Part shown: positions 34,127 through 43,106 of the stretch, piece by piece
How the letters are laid out: every line of letters begins with the position of its first letter
How positions within the stretch are numbered: position 1 is the stretch's first letter
From: Betaproteobacteria bacterium
GTDB lineage: Bacteria; Pseudomonadota; Gammaproteobacteria; Burkholderiales; SG8-41
Reading direction: 5' to 3'
Length of the DNA: 48,861 nucleotides
Assembly: GCA_016868015.1 (NCBI GenBank)
Contig: VGIF01000004.1
Span: 1-48,861, forward strand
Notes under the pieces: generated by a model
What the model saw: the letters and a program-made list of their open reading frames with translations, nothing else
Told to the model about the DNA's origin: nothing
The model's database searches: none
Made by a program: the position numbers and the translations under genes

Positions 34127-34885
34127 TCATGCGCGACGCCGCAGCTCATGAGCAAGTTGGGGAAACTGGCGAAACAGGAACACGCGATCAAAGCCCGTGG
34201 AATACTCCACATCGAGAACCGTGGAGTCGAACTCGAACCATGTAGACATTGCCGCTAGATCGGCAACGACGACGAGCCATAGCTCACTACAGCGACTTTG
34301 ATATCTCGTTCGCTTAGTCTCCTTACGCGCAAGGACACGCACAATGTCCTCGCGTGTAAGCTGCGGCACGAATGTGGCGCCGGGGCAACCGAAGAACGTT
34401 TTAGTCACTCCTGAGAATCTTCCCACCGAGACCCTGCTCACATTCTCTGGAAAATACGAGCGGTTCTCCCAGTTGTAGTCCTCGTAAACCGTCTGGTCAT
34501 CCGCTACGGGTACGTTGCGTGCGACTAAGGTTGCTATTGAAGTTGCCAAACTCTCGACTTCGCCCTTGGAGATACTCTTTCGGCTATCAAGATGCACTGA
34601 AGCATGAACGGCAGGCAAGCCCCGAGCGACGTAGATGTCTTGCGCCCTGGCTACCACCCGTCGGCGCATTGCCTCGGCCGCCTGCGATGGCACTTCGCCA
34701 TCAGGCGTTGGGCGATGTAGCTCTGACACCTCAAGGCCCAGAGTGCGGTTCGGGAGGTGAACGAGGAAGTCCGGCTCCTCCGTCGCCTCGACTTCCCCGG
34801 CCGGGATTTCGCGTAGCGCGCGCACGAACTGTTCTAGGAGTGCACGCTCGATTCGCTTCTTGAGAGTAGGGATCGAAGCTTCCAT
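34127..34885 (-). CDS. Hypothetical protein, possible PD-(D/E)xK-like nuclease fold
   Basis: 252 residues from ATG 34885 (MEASIPTLKKR). Not recognised. An early acidic/hydrophobic pattern EPDFLVHLPNRTLGLEVSEL resembles the D...ExK strand pair of restriction-like nucleases, though the expected lysine is serine. No other catalytic motif is seen. Codon choice is clearly less GC-rich than neighbours (many CTA, GTA, CGA, AAA codons). Together with the adjacent higBA this suggests acquisition by transfer. Possible defence or nuclease role is conjecture. Confidence 0.5.
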   Translation of the reverse strand: MEASIPTLKKRIERALLEQFVRALREIPAGEVEATEEPDFLVHLPNRTLGLEVSELHRPTPDGEVPSQAAEAMRRRVVARAQDIYVARGLPAVHASVHLDSRKSISKGEVESLATSIATLVARNVPVADDQTVYEDYNWENRSYFPENVSRVSVGRFSGVTKTFFGCPGATFVPQLTREDIVRVLARKETKRTRYQSRCSELWLVVVADLAAMSTWFEFDSTVLDVEYSTGFDRVFLFRQFPQLAHELRRRA

Positions 34886-34936
34886 GGGACCTAACAAAAA
34901 TTCACAAGTCGTAGATGCCAATAAGCGCAGCACCCA

Positions 34937-35989
34937 TCACTCCGGCCTCACATTAGCCAACTTAACCACCCGCCCCCACTTCGCAAGCTCCGTCTTAAGA
35001 TAAGCGGTCAATTCCTCCGGCGAACCCGGCGAGGGCAGCGCGCCGTCGGTGATCATGCGTTGCGCGGTGTCGGGTTGCTTTAGCGTATCGACAATCGCTT
35101 TGTTCAACGCGTTGACGATGTCGCGCGGCAGGTTCGCCGGCGCGATCATGCCGCCCCAGCCGAAGGCTTCGAAGCCGGCTACGCCGCTTTCCGCCACGGT
35201 AGGCGTATCGGGCAGCGACGGCATGCGCTGGGCGGTGCTCACGGCGAGGCCTCTGACGCGGCCCGCGCGCACATGCGGCAGCATGCCGGGGATGCTGCTG
35301 AAGGTAAGCTGGGTTTCGCCGGACACCAGCGATATCACCGAGGGCGCGTTGCCTTTGTAGGGGATGTGCAGCATGTCGAGCTTGGCCATCGAGGCAAACA
35401 AGGCGGTGGCCAGATGTTGGCCGTTGCCGGTGCCGGGGGAGGAATAGGCAAGCTCGCCGGGGCGCGCGCGCGCCAGCGCGATCAGCTCTTTCACGTTTTT
35501 CACCGGCAGCGACGGGTGCGCGACCAGGATGTACGGAAAGGTGGAGATCATGGCGACGTGGGTGTAGTCGCGCAGGCTGTCGTAGGGCAGCTTTTTGAAA
35601 ATGTGCGGGTTGATCGCCAGCGGGCCGTTGGAAGTGGCGGCGATGGTGTAACCGTCGGGCGGCGCGTTTTTGGTAGCTTCCATGCCGATGATAGCGGAAG
35701 CGCCCGCGCGGTTGTCGATCAGCACTTGTTGGCCGAGGCGATCGGACATGCCCTTGCCGACGATACGCCCGACGTAATCCACGCCGCCGCCGGCGGGGAA
35801 CGGCACGATCATGCGGATGGGTTTGGCGGGGTAGCTCTGTGCCTGCGTTGCCGCCGGGAGGACGGTCAACGCACCAAGCGCGAGCACCACCGACACGTAG
35901 GGTGCGCAGCGCGCACGCGTTAGGTGTGTGACGTGTGTTTGCGCGTGCGCGGCGCGCACCCTACGAAATTTTTTCTGATCGGTTTTCAT
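34937..35989 (-). CDS. Bug/TctC-family receptor with palindrome in signal peptide
   Basis: 350 residues. Mature part begins YPAKPIRMIVPFPAGGGVDYVGRIV with the family phrase VLIDNRAGASAIIGM, later PYDSLRDYTHVAMIS and GRVRGLAVS. The signal peptide hydrophobic part is SVVLALGALTVLPAATQA. Between the initial MKTDQKKF and this core lies an odd RRVRAAHAQTHVTHLTRARC stretch, encoded by a GC palindrome (35896-35965). That makes the n-region unusually long. ATG overlaps the stop of the preceding Bug gene (ATGA), so translation is coupled. Export may still work with a long basic n-region, but this is untested. Confidence 0.9.
   Translation of the reverse strand: MKTDQKKFRRVRAAHAQTHVTHLTRARCAPYVSVVLALGALTVLPAATQAQSYPAKPIRMIVPFPAGGGVDYVGRIVGKGMSDRLGQQVLIDNRAGASAIIGMEATKNAPPDGYTIAATSNGPLAINPHIFKKLPYDSLRDYTHVAMISTFPYILVAHPSLPVKNVKELIALARARPGELAYSSPGTGNGQHLATALFASMAKLDMLHIPYKGNAPSVISLVSGETQLTFSSIPGMLPHVRAGRVRGLAVSTAQRMPSLPDTPTVAESGVAGFEAFGWGGMIAPANLPRDIVNALNKAIVDTLKQPDTAQRMITDGALPSPGSPEELTAYLKTELAKWGRVVKLANVRPE
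35896..35965. repeat. GC-rich palindrome, TAGGGTGCGCA family (copy 2, in frame)
   Basis: Arms CGTAGGGTGCGC (35896-35907) and complement (35954-35965), the same family as 2177-2234. It is inside the Bug gene N-terminus and read in frame as part of the signal-peptide leader. Confidence 0.85.
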
Positions 35990-36975
35990 TGTGCTTTCAA
36001 CCCCGCTTCTTTGACCAGCCGCGTATAGCGCTCATATTCGGTTTGCATGAGTTTGGCGAACACCGCCGTCGAGGTATCCGCCGGCACTTCGGCGCCGCCG
36101 CGCAGCAGGGTTTCCTTCATCTTGGCGTCCGCCAGCAGCCGCGAGACGTCGGCGCTTAATTTTTTCACCACCGCGCCCGGCGTGGCGGCGGGGCCGACCA
36201 GGCCGAACCAGCCGTCGGACGTGGCTTCGGGCAGGCCCGCCTCGCCCACGGTGGGCAAATCGGGCCACGCCGGCGAGCGGCGCGAGCCGCTGGTGGCGAG
36301 CGCACGCAGGCGCCCTTCGCGCACGATGCCGGAGGCCGAGGGTATGGTGAACAGAAAATAATGCACGCGGTCGTTGATCGCCTCGCCGAATGCGTCACCC
36401 AACAGCTTGAACGGCACGTGCACCTGTTTGGTGTTCGCCGCGCGGTTAAACAACTCGCCCGCGATGTGCGCGAGCGAGCCCACGCCGACCGAGGCGAAGT
36501 TGTATTTGCCGGGGTTCGCCTGCAGCAGCGCCACCAACTCCTTGACGCTTTTCGCCGGCAGCTTGGGCGAGACCACCAGGAGATTCGGCACCAGCGCCAC
36601 GCCCGCCACCGGCGTGAAATCCTTCACCGGGTGATACGGCGGGTTGGCGTTCAACAACGCCGCCATGGTGTGCGGCGGCGCCACCATCACCAGCGTGTAG
36701 CCATCGGGCGTGGCTTTGGCGCCGAGACTGCTGCCGATCAAGCCGCCCGCGCCGGGGCGGTTATCGACGACGACGGGTTGTTTGTACTGTTCGGTGAGCG
36801 GCGCAGCCAGTGTGCGCGCGATGAAATCGGTGGCGGTGCCCGGCGGCAGCGGCACGATCAAACGCACCGGGCGCGCGGGGTAGGCCTCTTGCGCCAGCGG
36901 CGCGCCCGCGGCAAGCGCGGCGGTTGTCGCAATAAATATATGTAAGTATTTGATTTTATTCACTATTTTCCTCAT
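35986..36975 (-). CDS. Bug/TctC-family receptor with repeat-derived signal peptide
   Basis: 329 residues from ATG 36975. Mature start YPARPVRLIVPLPPGTATDFIARTL, VVVDNRPGAGGLIGSSLG, later GRLRALATSG. The signal peptide MRKIVNKIKYLHIFIATTAALAAG is partly encoded by AT-rich repeat copy H (antisense reading), which supplies NKIKYLH. The tracked 37248 start would overlap the TauD gene. It follows TauD by two bases and overlaps the next Bug gene by four, so the three genes form one tightly coupled operon. Confidence 0.9.
   Translation of the reverse strand: MRKIVNKIKYLHIFIATTAALAAGAPLAQEAYPARPVRLIVPLPPGTATDFIARTLAAPLTEQYKQPVVVDNRPGAGGLIGSSLGAKATPDGYTLVMVAPPHTMAALLNANPPYHPVKDFTPVAGVALVPNLLVVSPKLPAKSVKELVALLQANPGKYNFASVGVGSLAHIAGELFNRAANTKQVHVPFKLLGDAFGEAINDRVHYFLFTIPSASGIVREGRLRALATSGSRRSPAWPDLPTVGEAGLPEATSDGWFGLVGPAATPGAVVKKLSADVSRLLADAKMKETLLRGGAEVPADTSTAVFAKLMQTEYERYTRLVKEAGLKAQ
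36942..36969 (+). repeat. AT-rich dispersed repeat, copy H (inside Bug signal peptide)
   Basis: Plus-strand GTAAGTATTTGATTTTATTC then ACTATTTT. On the minus strand it codes VNKIKYL within the start of the 35986-36975 Bug receptor. The reading frame stays open across the element. Confidence 0.85.
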
Positions 36976-36977
36976 GG

Positions 36978-37850
36978 TTATTGAGGCCTTACGCCTCTTA
37001 TTGTTATGCGATGCATCACGCGCCGCTCGCCGTAATCGGCCAGCGCGTAGTGCTGCGTGATGCGATTGTCCCACACCACAACGTCGCCCTCGCGCCAGCG
37101 ATGGCGCACTTGAAATTCCGGCGTGCGCAAGTGCTCGAACAAGTAATTTAGCACCGCCTCGCCTTCCTTGCGCTCGACGCCGAGTAGCCGCGTGGTGTAG
37201 CCCTCGTTCACGTAGAGCAATTTTTTGCCGCTGACCGGGTGCGTGCAAATCACCGGATGTTCCGCGGGCGGCTGCGCCTTGATGCGTTCGAAGCGTTGCC
37301 TACCTGCCTGGTCTTTCCATAGATGGCTGCGAATATCGTCGCCGAAGGCCTTCACCGTTTCGTGCTGCGCGCGCAGGCCGGCGAGATACTGTTTCATGCG
37401 CGCGGAGAGCGCCTCGTACGCCGCGGCGAGGCTCACCCAAATGGTGTCGCCGCCGGAGGACGGCACTTGCAATGCGTAGAGCACCGAGCCCATGGTCGGT
37501 TCGGCGCGCCCGGAAAAATCGGTGTGCCACATTTCCTTGGTCACGTACGGCGGGCGCGTGGCGTCGTAATCAAGCACGTCGATTTCGGGAAAGCCTTCAA
37601 GTTTGCCGAACGACGATTCGCTCGCCGGCTGCGGCTCGCCGAAGCGCCGCGCGAATGCCACCAGTTGCGCCTGGCTTAACCGCTGGCCGCGCAAGAAAAT
37701 CACGTGATGCGTCATCAGCGCGGCGTGCACTTGCGCGAATTGCGTATCGCTTAGCGTGCCGGCATCGACGCCTTCGATCAACGCGCCGATGGCGGGCGTT
37801 GTGGGCGTGAGCTTAAAGCCGGCGCGGACGGCACTCGACGCGTGATTCAT
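36978..37850 (-). CDS. TauD/TfdA-family 2OG-Fe(II) dioxygenase
   Basis: 290 residues. Iron ligands HTD in EMWHTDFSGRAEP and H in RITQHYALADYG; the 2OG-binding arginine is in RRVMHRITIRG. Family phrase LMTHHVIFLRGQRLSQAQLVAFARRFG. TauD/TfdA enzymes release sulfite from taurine or cleave ether herbicides; other members use different substrates. Paired with two Bug receptors, this suggests uptake and oxidation of one carboxylate or sulfonate. ATG at 37850 lies just after AT-rich repeat copy I, with no ribosome site visible. Confidence 0.9.
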   Translation of the reverse strand: MNHASSAVRAGFKLTPTTPAIGALIEGVDAGTLSDTQFAQVHAALMTHHVIFLRGQRLSQAQLVAFARRFGEPQPASESSFGKLEGFPEIDVLDYDATRPPYVTKEMWHTDFSGRAEPTMGSVLYALQVPSSGGDTIWVSLAAAYEALSARMKQYLAGLRAQHETVKAFGDDIRSHLWKDQAGRQRFERIKAQPPAEHPVICTHPVSGKKLLYVNEGYTTRLLGVERKEGEAVLNYLFEHLRTPEFQVRHRWREGDVVVWDNRITQHYALADYGERRVMHRITIRGVRPQ

Positions 37851-37855
37851 GTATT

Positions 37856-37884
37856 AAAAAATATCAATTAAATCATATACTTAT
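37856..37884 (-). repeat. AT-rich dispersed repeat, copy I
   Basis: Minus-strand reading ATAAGTATATGATTTAATTG then ATATTTTTT. It ends six bases before the TauD ATG, so it makes up the immediate leader of the TauD-Bug-Bug operon, in the same sense. Confidence 0.85.
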
Positions 37885-37985
37885 GTTTTCATTATAAAAC
37901 CACCTCCGATTTTGCACAAGCCTTTGCGCGGCGCCATCAACCTCGCTACAGTGGCGTCTCATCACAAAACCCGTCGAGGACAAAC

Positions 37986-38825
37986 GTGGCACTCACCATC
38001 AACGAAAGCACCATCACCCCCGAGCCCATCGCCGCCGGCGTCACCCGTCAGCGCTTGTTGACTGAAAAACACACCGACGGCGGCAAGGTGCTGCTCGACC
38101 GTTTGAACGTGGCGGCCAATACCATGCATCAAGTCAGCGTCGCGGCCGGTGACCTCGCGTGGCTGCAGATTCTCGAAGGCACGGCGGCGTTAAGTCACGG
38201 CGGCACGCAAGACGCACTGACCCACGCGCATATCGTGTTTTTGCCGCCGGGTTTCAGCGCTACGTTATCGACGCAAGACGGCGTGGCGCTCGTCTACGCC
38301 ACCGTGCCAGACGCCGCGCGCTTTGACGCGCAGTTCACCGCCGCGCCGCCGCCCTACAAAATCGTCGACTGGACGCGCGAGCCGATGCTGGATTCCGAGC
38401 ATGACGCGCGCAAGCGCATTTATGTCGCCACGCCCAAGCTCTTCGCTACCCGCGCCATCAAAGGCGAAATGATTATTTATCCGCCCGGCACCGAAGCCTC
38501 CAACCATCACCACGAAGGCGCGGAACATTTTATGTACGTGTTGAAAGGCCGCGGCACGGCGTATGCCAACGAATCGCCGATCCCGGTGCGCAAGGGCGAT
38601 CTGATTTATTACGCCGACCGCGAGCGCCACTATTTGCGCAGCGAGGGCGACACGGAAATGGCGTTTGTCGAATTTTTCGTGCCGGGCGAATACAAAACCA
38701 TCTGGGTGCCCGGCGCGCCGGTGTGCACCTGGACGCCCACCGGCAAGAGCTTAAGCGGCCAAAAACCGGTGCGCGAAATCGCCAAACACAGCTCGGCGGA
38801 CGTGGCGAGCCCGGTGGATGTTTAA
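37986..38825 (+). CDS. Bicupin-type cupin protein
   Basis: 279 residues with two cupin barrels. The second has the metal motif PPGTEASNHHHEGAEHFMYVLKG followed by IPVRKGDLIYYADRERHYLRS, so it likely binds a metal. The first (ILEGTAALSHGG, HIVFLPPGF) lacks the His-rich motif and looks degenerate. Unlike gentisate dioxygenases, it has no extra active-site phrases I recognise. GTG start with GAGGAC upstream. Divergent from the TauD operon and followed by a CapA-like gene. Confidence 0.8.
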   Translation: MALTINESTITPEPIAAGVTRQRLLTEKHTDGGKVLLDRLNVAANTMHQVSVAAGDLAWLQILEGTAALSHGGTQDALTHAHIVFLPPGFSATLSTQDGVALVYATVPDAARFDAQFTAAPPPYKIVDWTREPMLDSEHDARKRIYVATPKLFATRAIKGEMIIYPPGTEASNHHHEGAEHFMYVLKGRGTAYANESPIPVRKGDLIYYADRERHYLRSEGDTEMAFVEFFVPGEYKTIWVPGAPVCTWTPTGKSLSGQKPVREIAKHSSADVASPVDV

Positions 38826-38861
38826 TCGCCCGCGTTCGCATCGCTGAAACAAGGAGCCCTC

Positions 38862-40253
38862 ATGCACGCATCCCCCCGTGATTACCACCGTACGCTCTAC
38901 GCCTCGGAAAACAACGACATCGACTTTGCGCTCGCGGGCGAGGCGCTGATCAGTCAGGGGCTGTCGATGTACACCGAGCCGCGTTATCTGGAACTCGTCA
39001 ATCTGATCCGCGGCGCCGATGCGCGTTACGTGCACCTGGAGATGCTGTTTCACGACTACGAGCACGCGCCCACCGACAAGCGCGTGGGCACGCACATGCG
39101 CTGCGATCCGAAATACATCGCCGACTTGCAGTGGATGGGCTTTCAGATGATGTCCACGGCGCACAACCATTCGATCGACTTCGGCGAAGGCGGGGTGATG
39201 AAAACCGTCGAGCATCTCTCGCGCGCGGGCGTCACGCACGCCGGCATGGGACGCAACCTCGCCCAAGCGCGCGCGCCGGCTTATCTCGAAACGGCAAAGG
39301 GCCGTGTGGCGCTGCTCTCGGGCACCACGTCGCTGTTCGCGTGGGGGCGCGCGGGCGATCAGCGCCGCGACATGATCGGCCGGCCGGGTGCGAACTACCT
39401 GCGGCACTACCTGGAGTGGACGGTCGATAAGCCGATGTTCGAACAACTGCGCGCGATCGGCGCCACGCTCGGCTGGACGCACCAAGCGGGCGCGCATCGC
39501 CCGATGGGCCACAACTCGCCGCCCGACACCGCCACCACCTTGCATCTGACGGGCTACGACAACTGCGCCTTCAAGTATCTGAAGGTGATCCTCGGCGACA
39601 AAATCGAAAAGCGCTGGTATCCGTATCAGCCCGATCTTGACGGCTTTTTGGAGCGCATCCGCGACGCGCGGCGCATGGCGCAGTGGGTGGTGGTGGCGAT
39701 GCACAACCAGGATTGGCCGGGCGACACGCCGCCGGAACACGCCATCACCATGTATCACGCGATGATCGATGCCGGCGCGGATATTCTGGTGGGCACCGGG
39801 CCGCACCAGGATCGCGGCATCGAGATTTACAAAGGGCGGCCGGTTTTTTATGGACTGGGCGACTTCATCCTGCAAAACGACAGCGTCTTGCTCACGCCGC
39901 AAGACGCGTACGAGTATCAAGGCCTTGGTTGGAACGGCACGCCGGCGGATTTTTACGACACGCGCGCGGGCTACCAAGGCGACAGCCCGGGCAAGCCCAG
40001 CAAGGGGCAAAGCGTCACGCCCCACAACTGGCAAAGCGGCATGCACCGCGTGCGGTTCGAAGGCGGCAAGTTAAAGGAAATCCGCATTTACCCGGTGGAT
40101 GTCGGCTATGGCAAGCCGCGCTGGCAGCAAGGCCGCCCGATGCTCGCCGAGGGCGAGGTGGCGGCGGAAATTCTCGAGCGCTACCAGCGGCTGTCCAAGC
40201 CGATGGGCACCCACGTGCAAATCGACGGCAACATGGGTTACGTGCGTTTGTAG
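38862..40253 (+). CDS. CapA-family metallophosphatase-like protein
   Basis: 463 residues of the poly-gamma-glutamate-capsule (CapA) fold, a calcineurin-like phosphoesterase relative. Seen: FALAGEALISQG near the start, MMSTAHNHSIDFGEGGVMKT, VVVAMHNQDW, ADILVGTGPHQDRGIEIYKGRPVFYGLGDFI. No signal peptide, unlike CapA proper, so a cytoplasmic phosphoesterase or amidase-type role is possible. A 36-base gap with GGAG follows the cupin gene, so cotranscription is expected. Precise role unknown. Confidence 0.82.
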   Translation: MHASPRDYHRTLYASENNDIDFALAGEALISQGLSMYTEPRYLELVNLIRGADARYVHLEMLFHDYEHAPTDKRVGTHMRCDPKYIADLQWMGFQMMSTAHNHSIDFGEGGVMKTVEHLSRAGVTHAGMGRNLAQARAPAYLETAKGRVALLSGTTSLFAWGRAGDQRRDMIGRPGANYLRHYLEWTVDKPMFEQLRAIGATLGWTHQAGAHRPMGHNSPPDTATTLHLTGYDNCAFKYLKVILGDKIEKRWYPYQPDLDGFLERIRDARRMAQWVVVAMHNQDWPGDTPPEHAITMYHAMIDAGADILVGTGPHQDRGIEIYKGRPVFYGLGDFILQNDSVLLTPQDAYEYQGLGWNGTPADFYDTRAGYQGDSPGKPSKGQSVTPHNWQSGMHRVRFEGGKLKEIRIYPVDVGYGKPRWQQGRPMLAEGEVAAEILERYQRLSKPMGTHVQIDGNMGYVRL

Positions 40254-40266
40254 CGCGGCACCATGC

Positions 40267-42819
40267 TTACGCCGTGACGTCGGCTTGCGTGAGCGCGCCA
40301 AGCGTGTCCGCACAGATCGGTTTACCGCGCTGGTAATGATAGGCGACGGCTTCGAGTTGCCCCGATTTGGCGAGCCGTTCGAGTTCCGCGAACAGGTTGC
40401 CGAGCGCCTGCGCGCCCAGGCTGTGGCTTGACCCCTTTAACGAGTGCGCCGCGCGCGCCACGCCGGTGGCGTCCTGCTGGGCAAGCCGCGCGGCCAGCGC
40501 CGCGTCAAACGCCTCGAGATCTCTTTGCAGATTTTGCACCATGCCGCTCAATACGTCCGGGCCGGCCTCGCGGGTAAGCGATTTCACCTCTTCAAAACGT
40601 TGCCGGTCGAGCAACTCAACGCTGCCGGGTTCATCCGCCGCCGCCTCGGCCGGCGGCGCTTCCCGCGGCACGCCGGCGCCGTGGGCGCGCTGCGCTTCAT
40701 TGAGCACGGCTTGCAGTTCATTCATGGTAAACGGTTTACCGAGGAAGCTGTTCATGCCCGCGCGCACGTATTCCTGCCGGTCCTCGTAAAGCACATTGGC
40801 GGTGACCGCGATCACGTACGGCTGCCGGTGCGCCGCAAGCTGCGCGCGAATGCGGCGGGTGGCTTCCAGGCCGTCCATATTCGGCATTTGCACGTCCATC
40901 AGCACCACGTCGTAGGCACGGCGCTTCACCGCATCGAGCGCCTCGCCGCCGCTCGAAACGCCGTCGGCGCGATAGCCCAGTTTGTCGAGCATCACGTGCA
41001 CCAGACGCATGTTCACCGGATTGTCTTCCGCCACCAGAATTTTCACGCGCGCGCGCGCCGCGCGCTCCCCGGCGCTCACCAGGCGCTGCGGCGCCGTGCG
41101 CACCGTCACCACCTTACCGGCGAGCAAACCGTTTAACGTTTCGAACAATTGCGATTGGCGCAGCGGTTTCATCAGCTTTGCCGCGAACAACTGATCGACG
41201 TCGGCCGCGGCGCTCGCCGCCGTTTCCACCGAGGTGAACAGCGTCAGCGGCAATTTTTCGCGCCCGGCAATTCCGCGAATTTCACGGGCAAGCTCCACCC
41301 CGTTCATCTCCGGCATGTGATAGTCGATCACCGCCAGATCGTAAGCCGTGTCCTCGCGCAGGCGCGTTAACGCAAGCTGCGGCGACAGCGCCAGATCGCA
41401 GGTCAAGCCCCACCGGCGCAGCACCGAACTCAAAATGCGCAAGATGGTTTCGTTATCGTCGACCAGCAGCGCGCGCTTGCCGTGCACCGCGAAATGATCC
41501 GGCCGCACATCGCGCTCGCTTGCAACGGCGGCGCGGGTGGCCAACGTAAAGGTGAAGGTCGAGCCTTTGCCGGCTTCGCTGCTCACCGCAATGGCGCCGC
41601 CCATCAGCTCGACCAGGCGCGCGCAAATCGCAAGCCCAAGACCTGTGCCTTCGTACTTGCGCGCCGCGGTGGCGTCGACTTGCGAAAACGGCTTGAACAG
41701 CTTCTCTTGAGCCGCGGCGGGGATGCCGATGCCGCTGTCACGCACCGCGAAGCGCAAGACCTCGCGCGCGCGCTCCGCGCCCGCCACGGGTTCGCCGGCC
41801 TCGCGCGTGACGTGCACGAAGATTTCGCCCTGATGGGTGAACTTCACGCCGTTGTTCACCAGATTCACCAGCACCTGGCGCAGCCGCGCCACGTCGCCCT
41901 CGATCCACGCCGGCACGTCGCTCTCGATCAGATACAAAAGCTCCAGGCCTTTTCGCTGCGCGGCCATGGCGACGATGCTGAACACATCCTCGATGCAGCG
42001 CGCGAGTTCGAAGGGTTGCGTTTCGAACTCGAGCTTACCGGACTCCATCTTGGAAAAATCCAGCACGTCGTTGATCACAGTGAGCAGCTGGTTGCCGCTG
42101 GTGCGGATGGTCTCGACGTATTCCTGCTGTTCGCGGTTTAACGGCGTGCCGAGCAACAGCCCCGTCATGCCGATCACGCCGTTCATCGGCGTGCGGATTT
42201 CGTGGCTCATGTTTGCAAGGAAGATCGACTTCGCGGCGTTGGCCCGTTCCGCGCGCGCGCTTGCTTCGTGCATTTGCCCCATCGCGCGCTTCACCGCGTT
42301 TAGCGGCACGCTTTTCATCATGCCGAAGAGCGCAATACCGAGCAGCGCGCCAAGCGAAGCGGTAAGCGCCGTTTGCAGCAACAAGGGCTGCAATGTGCCC
42401 ACCACCTCGACATAACCCACGTCCAGCGCGCCGTGCACCAGCGGCACGCGCTGGGCCATACGCGGCCAGGGATTCGCCGGCCCCGCGGCCGCCAACACTT
42501 CGCCTTGCGCATCGAGCACGCGCGATTGAACACCGCGCTTTTCCAGCACGCCTTCGTTTAAACCGGCTTGAAGCTCCGCGCCGCGCGCGCGCCAGGCCTG
42601 CGGCTCGCGGTCAATCAACGCCTGAACCGCGCGCGCTTGAACCAGCGCCTGCACCCGCAAATCCGATTGCACGCGCGCCTGCTGCGATACGTAGTAGACC
42701 AAAGGCACGGTAAGCGCGAACACCGCGCAAGCAAACGCCACAATCACCATGATGCGCCGCAGCTCCGCCGCTTCGCCGGCGGCGGGATCGAGCGATCGAA
42801 GAAGGTTGCGTAGCGCCAT
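40267..42819 (-). CDS. Hybrid sensor histidine kinase with two receivers and HPt
   Basis: 850 residues. Two membrane helices near residues 27-45 and 150-170 frame a short periplasmic sensor of about 100 residues. His[18 protein letters not shown] (phospho-accepting His), HATPase N-box [10 protein letters not shown] and G-boxes RDSGIGIP and GTGLGLAI. First receiver [11 protein letters not shown] with aspartate in [11 protein letters not shown]; second receiver [11 protein letters not shown] with [11 protein letters not shown]. HPt domain with [11 protein letters not shown] near the C-terminus. A BarA/ArcB-like phosphorelay kinase; its output regulator is not in the window. Confidence 0.92.
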   Translation of the reverse strand: MALRNLLRSLDPAAGEAAELRRIMVIVAFACAVFALTVPLVYYVSQQARVQSDLRVQALVQARAVQALIDREPQAWRARGAELQAGLNEGVLEKRGVQSRVLDAQGEVLAAAGPANPWPRMAQRVPLVHGALDVGYVEVVGTLQPLLLQTALTASLGALLGIALFGMMKSVPLNAVKRAMGQMHEASARAERANAAKSIFLANMSHEIRTPMNGVIGMTGLLLGTPLNREQQEYVETIRTSGNQLLTVINDVLDFSKMESGKLEFETQPFELARCIEDVFSIVAMAAQRKGLELLYLIESDVPAWIEGDVARLRQVLVNLVNNGVKFTHQGEIFVHVTREAGEPVAGAERAREVLRFAVRDSGIGIPAAAQEKLFKPFSQVDATAARKYEGTGLGLAICARLVELMGGAIAVSSEAGKGSTFTFTLATRAAVASERDVRPDHFAVHGKRALLVDDNETILRILSSVLRRWGLTCDLALSPQLALTRLREDTAYDLAVIDYHMPEMNGVELAREIRGIAGREKLPLTLFTSVETAASAAADVDQLFAAKLMKPLRQSQLFETLNGLLAGKVVTVRTAPQRLVSAGERAARARVKILVAEDNPVNMRLVHVMLDKLGYRADGVSSGGEALDAVKRRAYDVVLMDVQMPNMDGLEATRRIRAQLAAHRQPYVIAVTANVLYEDRQEYVRAGMNSFLGKPFTMNELQAVLNEAQRAHGAGVPREAPPAEAAADEPGSVELLDRQRFEEVKSLTREAGPDVLSGMVQNLQRDLEAFDAALAARLAQQDATGVARAAHSLKGSSHSLGAQALGNLFAELERLAKSGQLEAVAYHYQRGKPICADTLGALTQADVTA

Positions 42820-43106
42820 TAGGGGAAAAGGTTTAGCACGCCCCGAGCTTGCGCCGCGCGCTCGCGAGGCAGCTCACTGCACCGCAATCGCGGCAATCGC
42901 GCATGCCAAATCCTTGTGTTGACCGGTCTGCCGAACGCCAAAAACACGTGCACGTTCGCATGTGCGGTGGATGCCGGCATTCTAGCAAACCGGACTGCGG
43001 CAGACGCCACTAAGTCCTTGATTTTTAGCACATTTCCGCACGTTTCGCACAAAAATTCCGGCCTGCGCATGCGTGCAAACCGGTACGCACGCGCGCCGCC
43101 GCCGGC
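42820..43106. other. Spacer between hybrid kinase and pabB
   Basis: 287 bases without a supported gene. It is upstream of the kinase and should carry its promoter. A stretch TAAGTCCTTGATTTTTAGC at 43011-43029 resembles a decayed AT-rich dispersed repeat; I count it only as a candidate. No hairpin terminator found. Confidence 0.4.
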
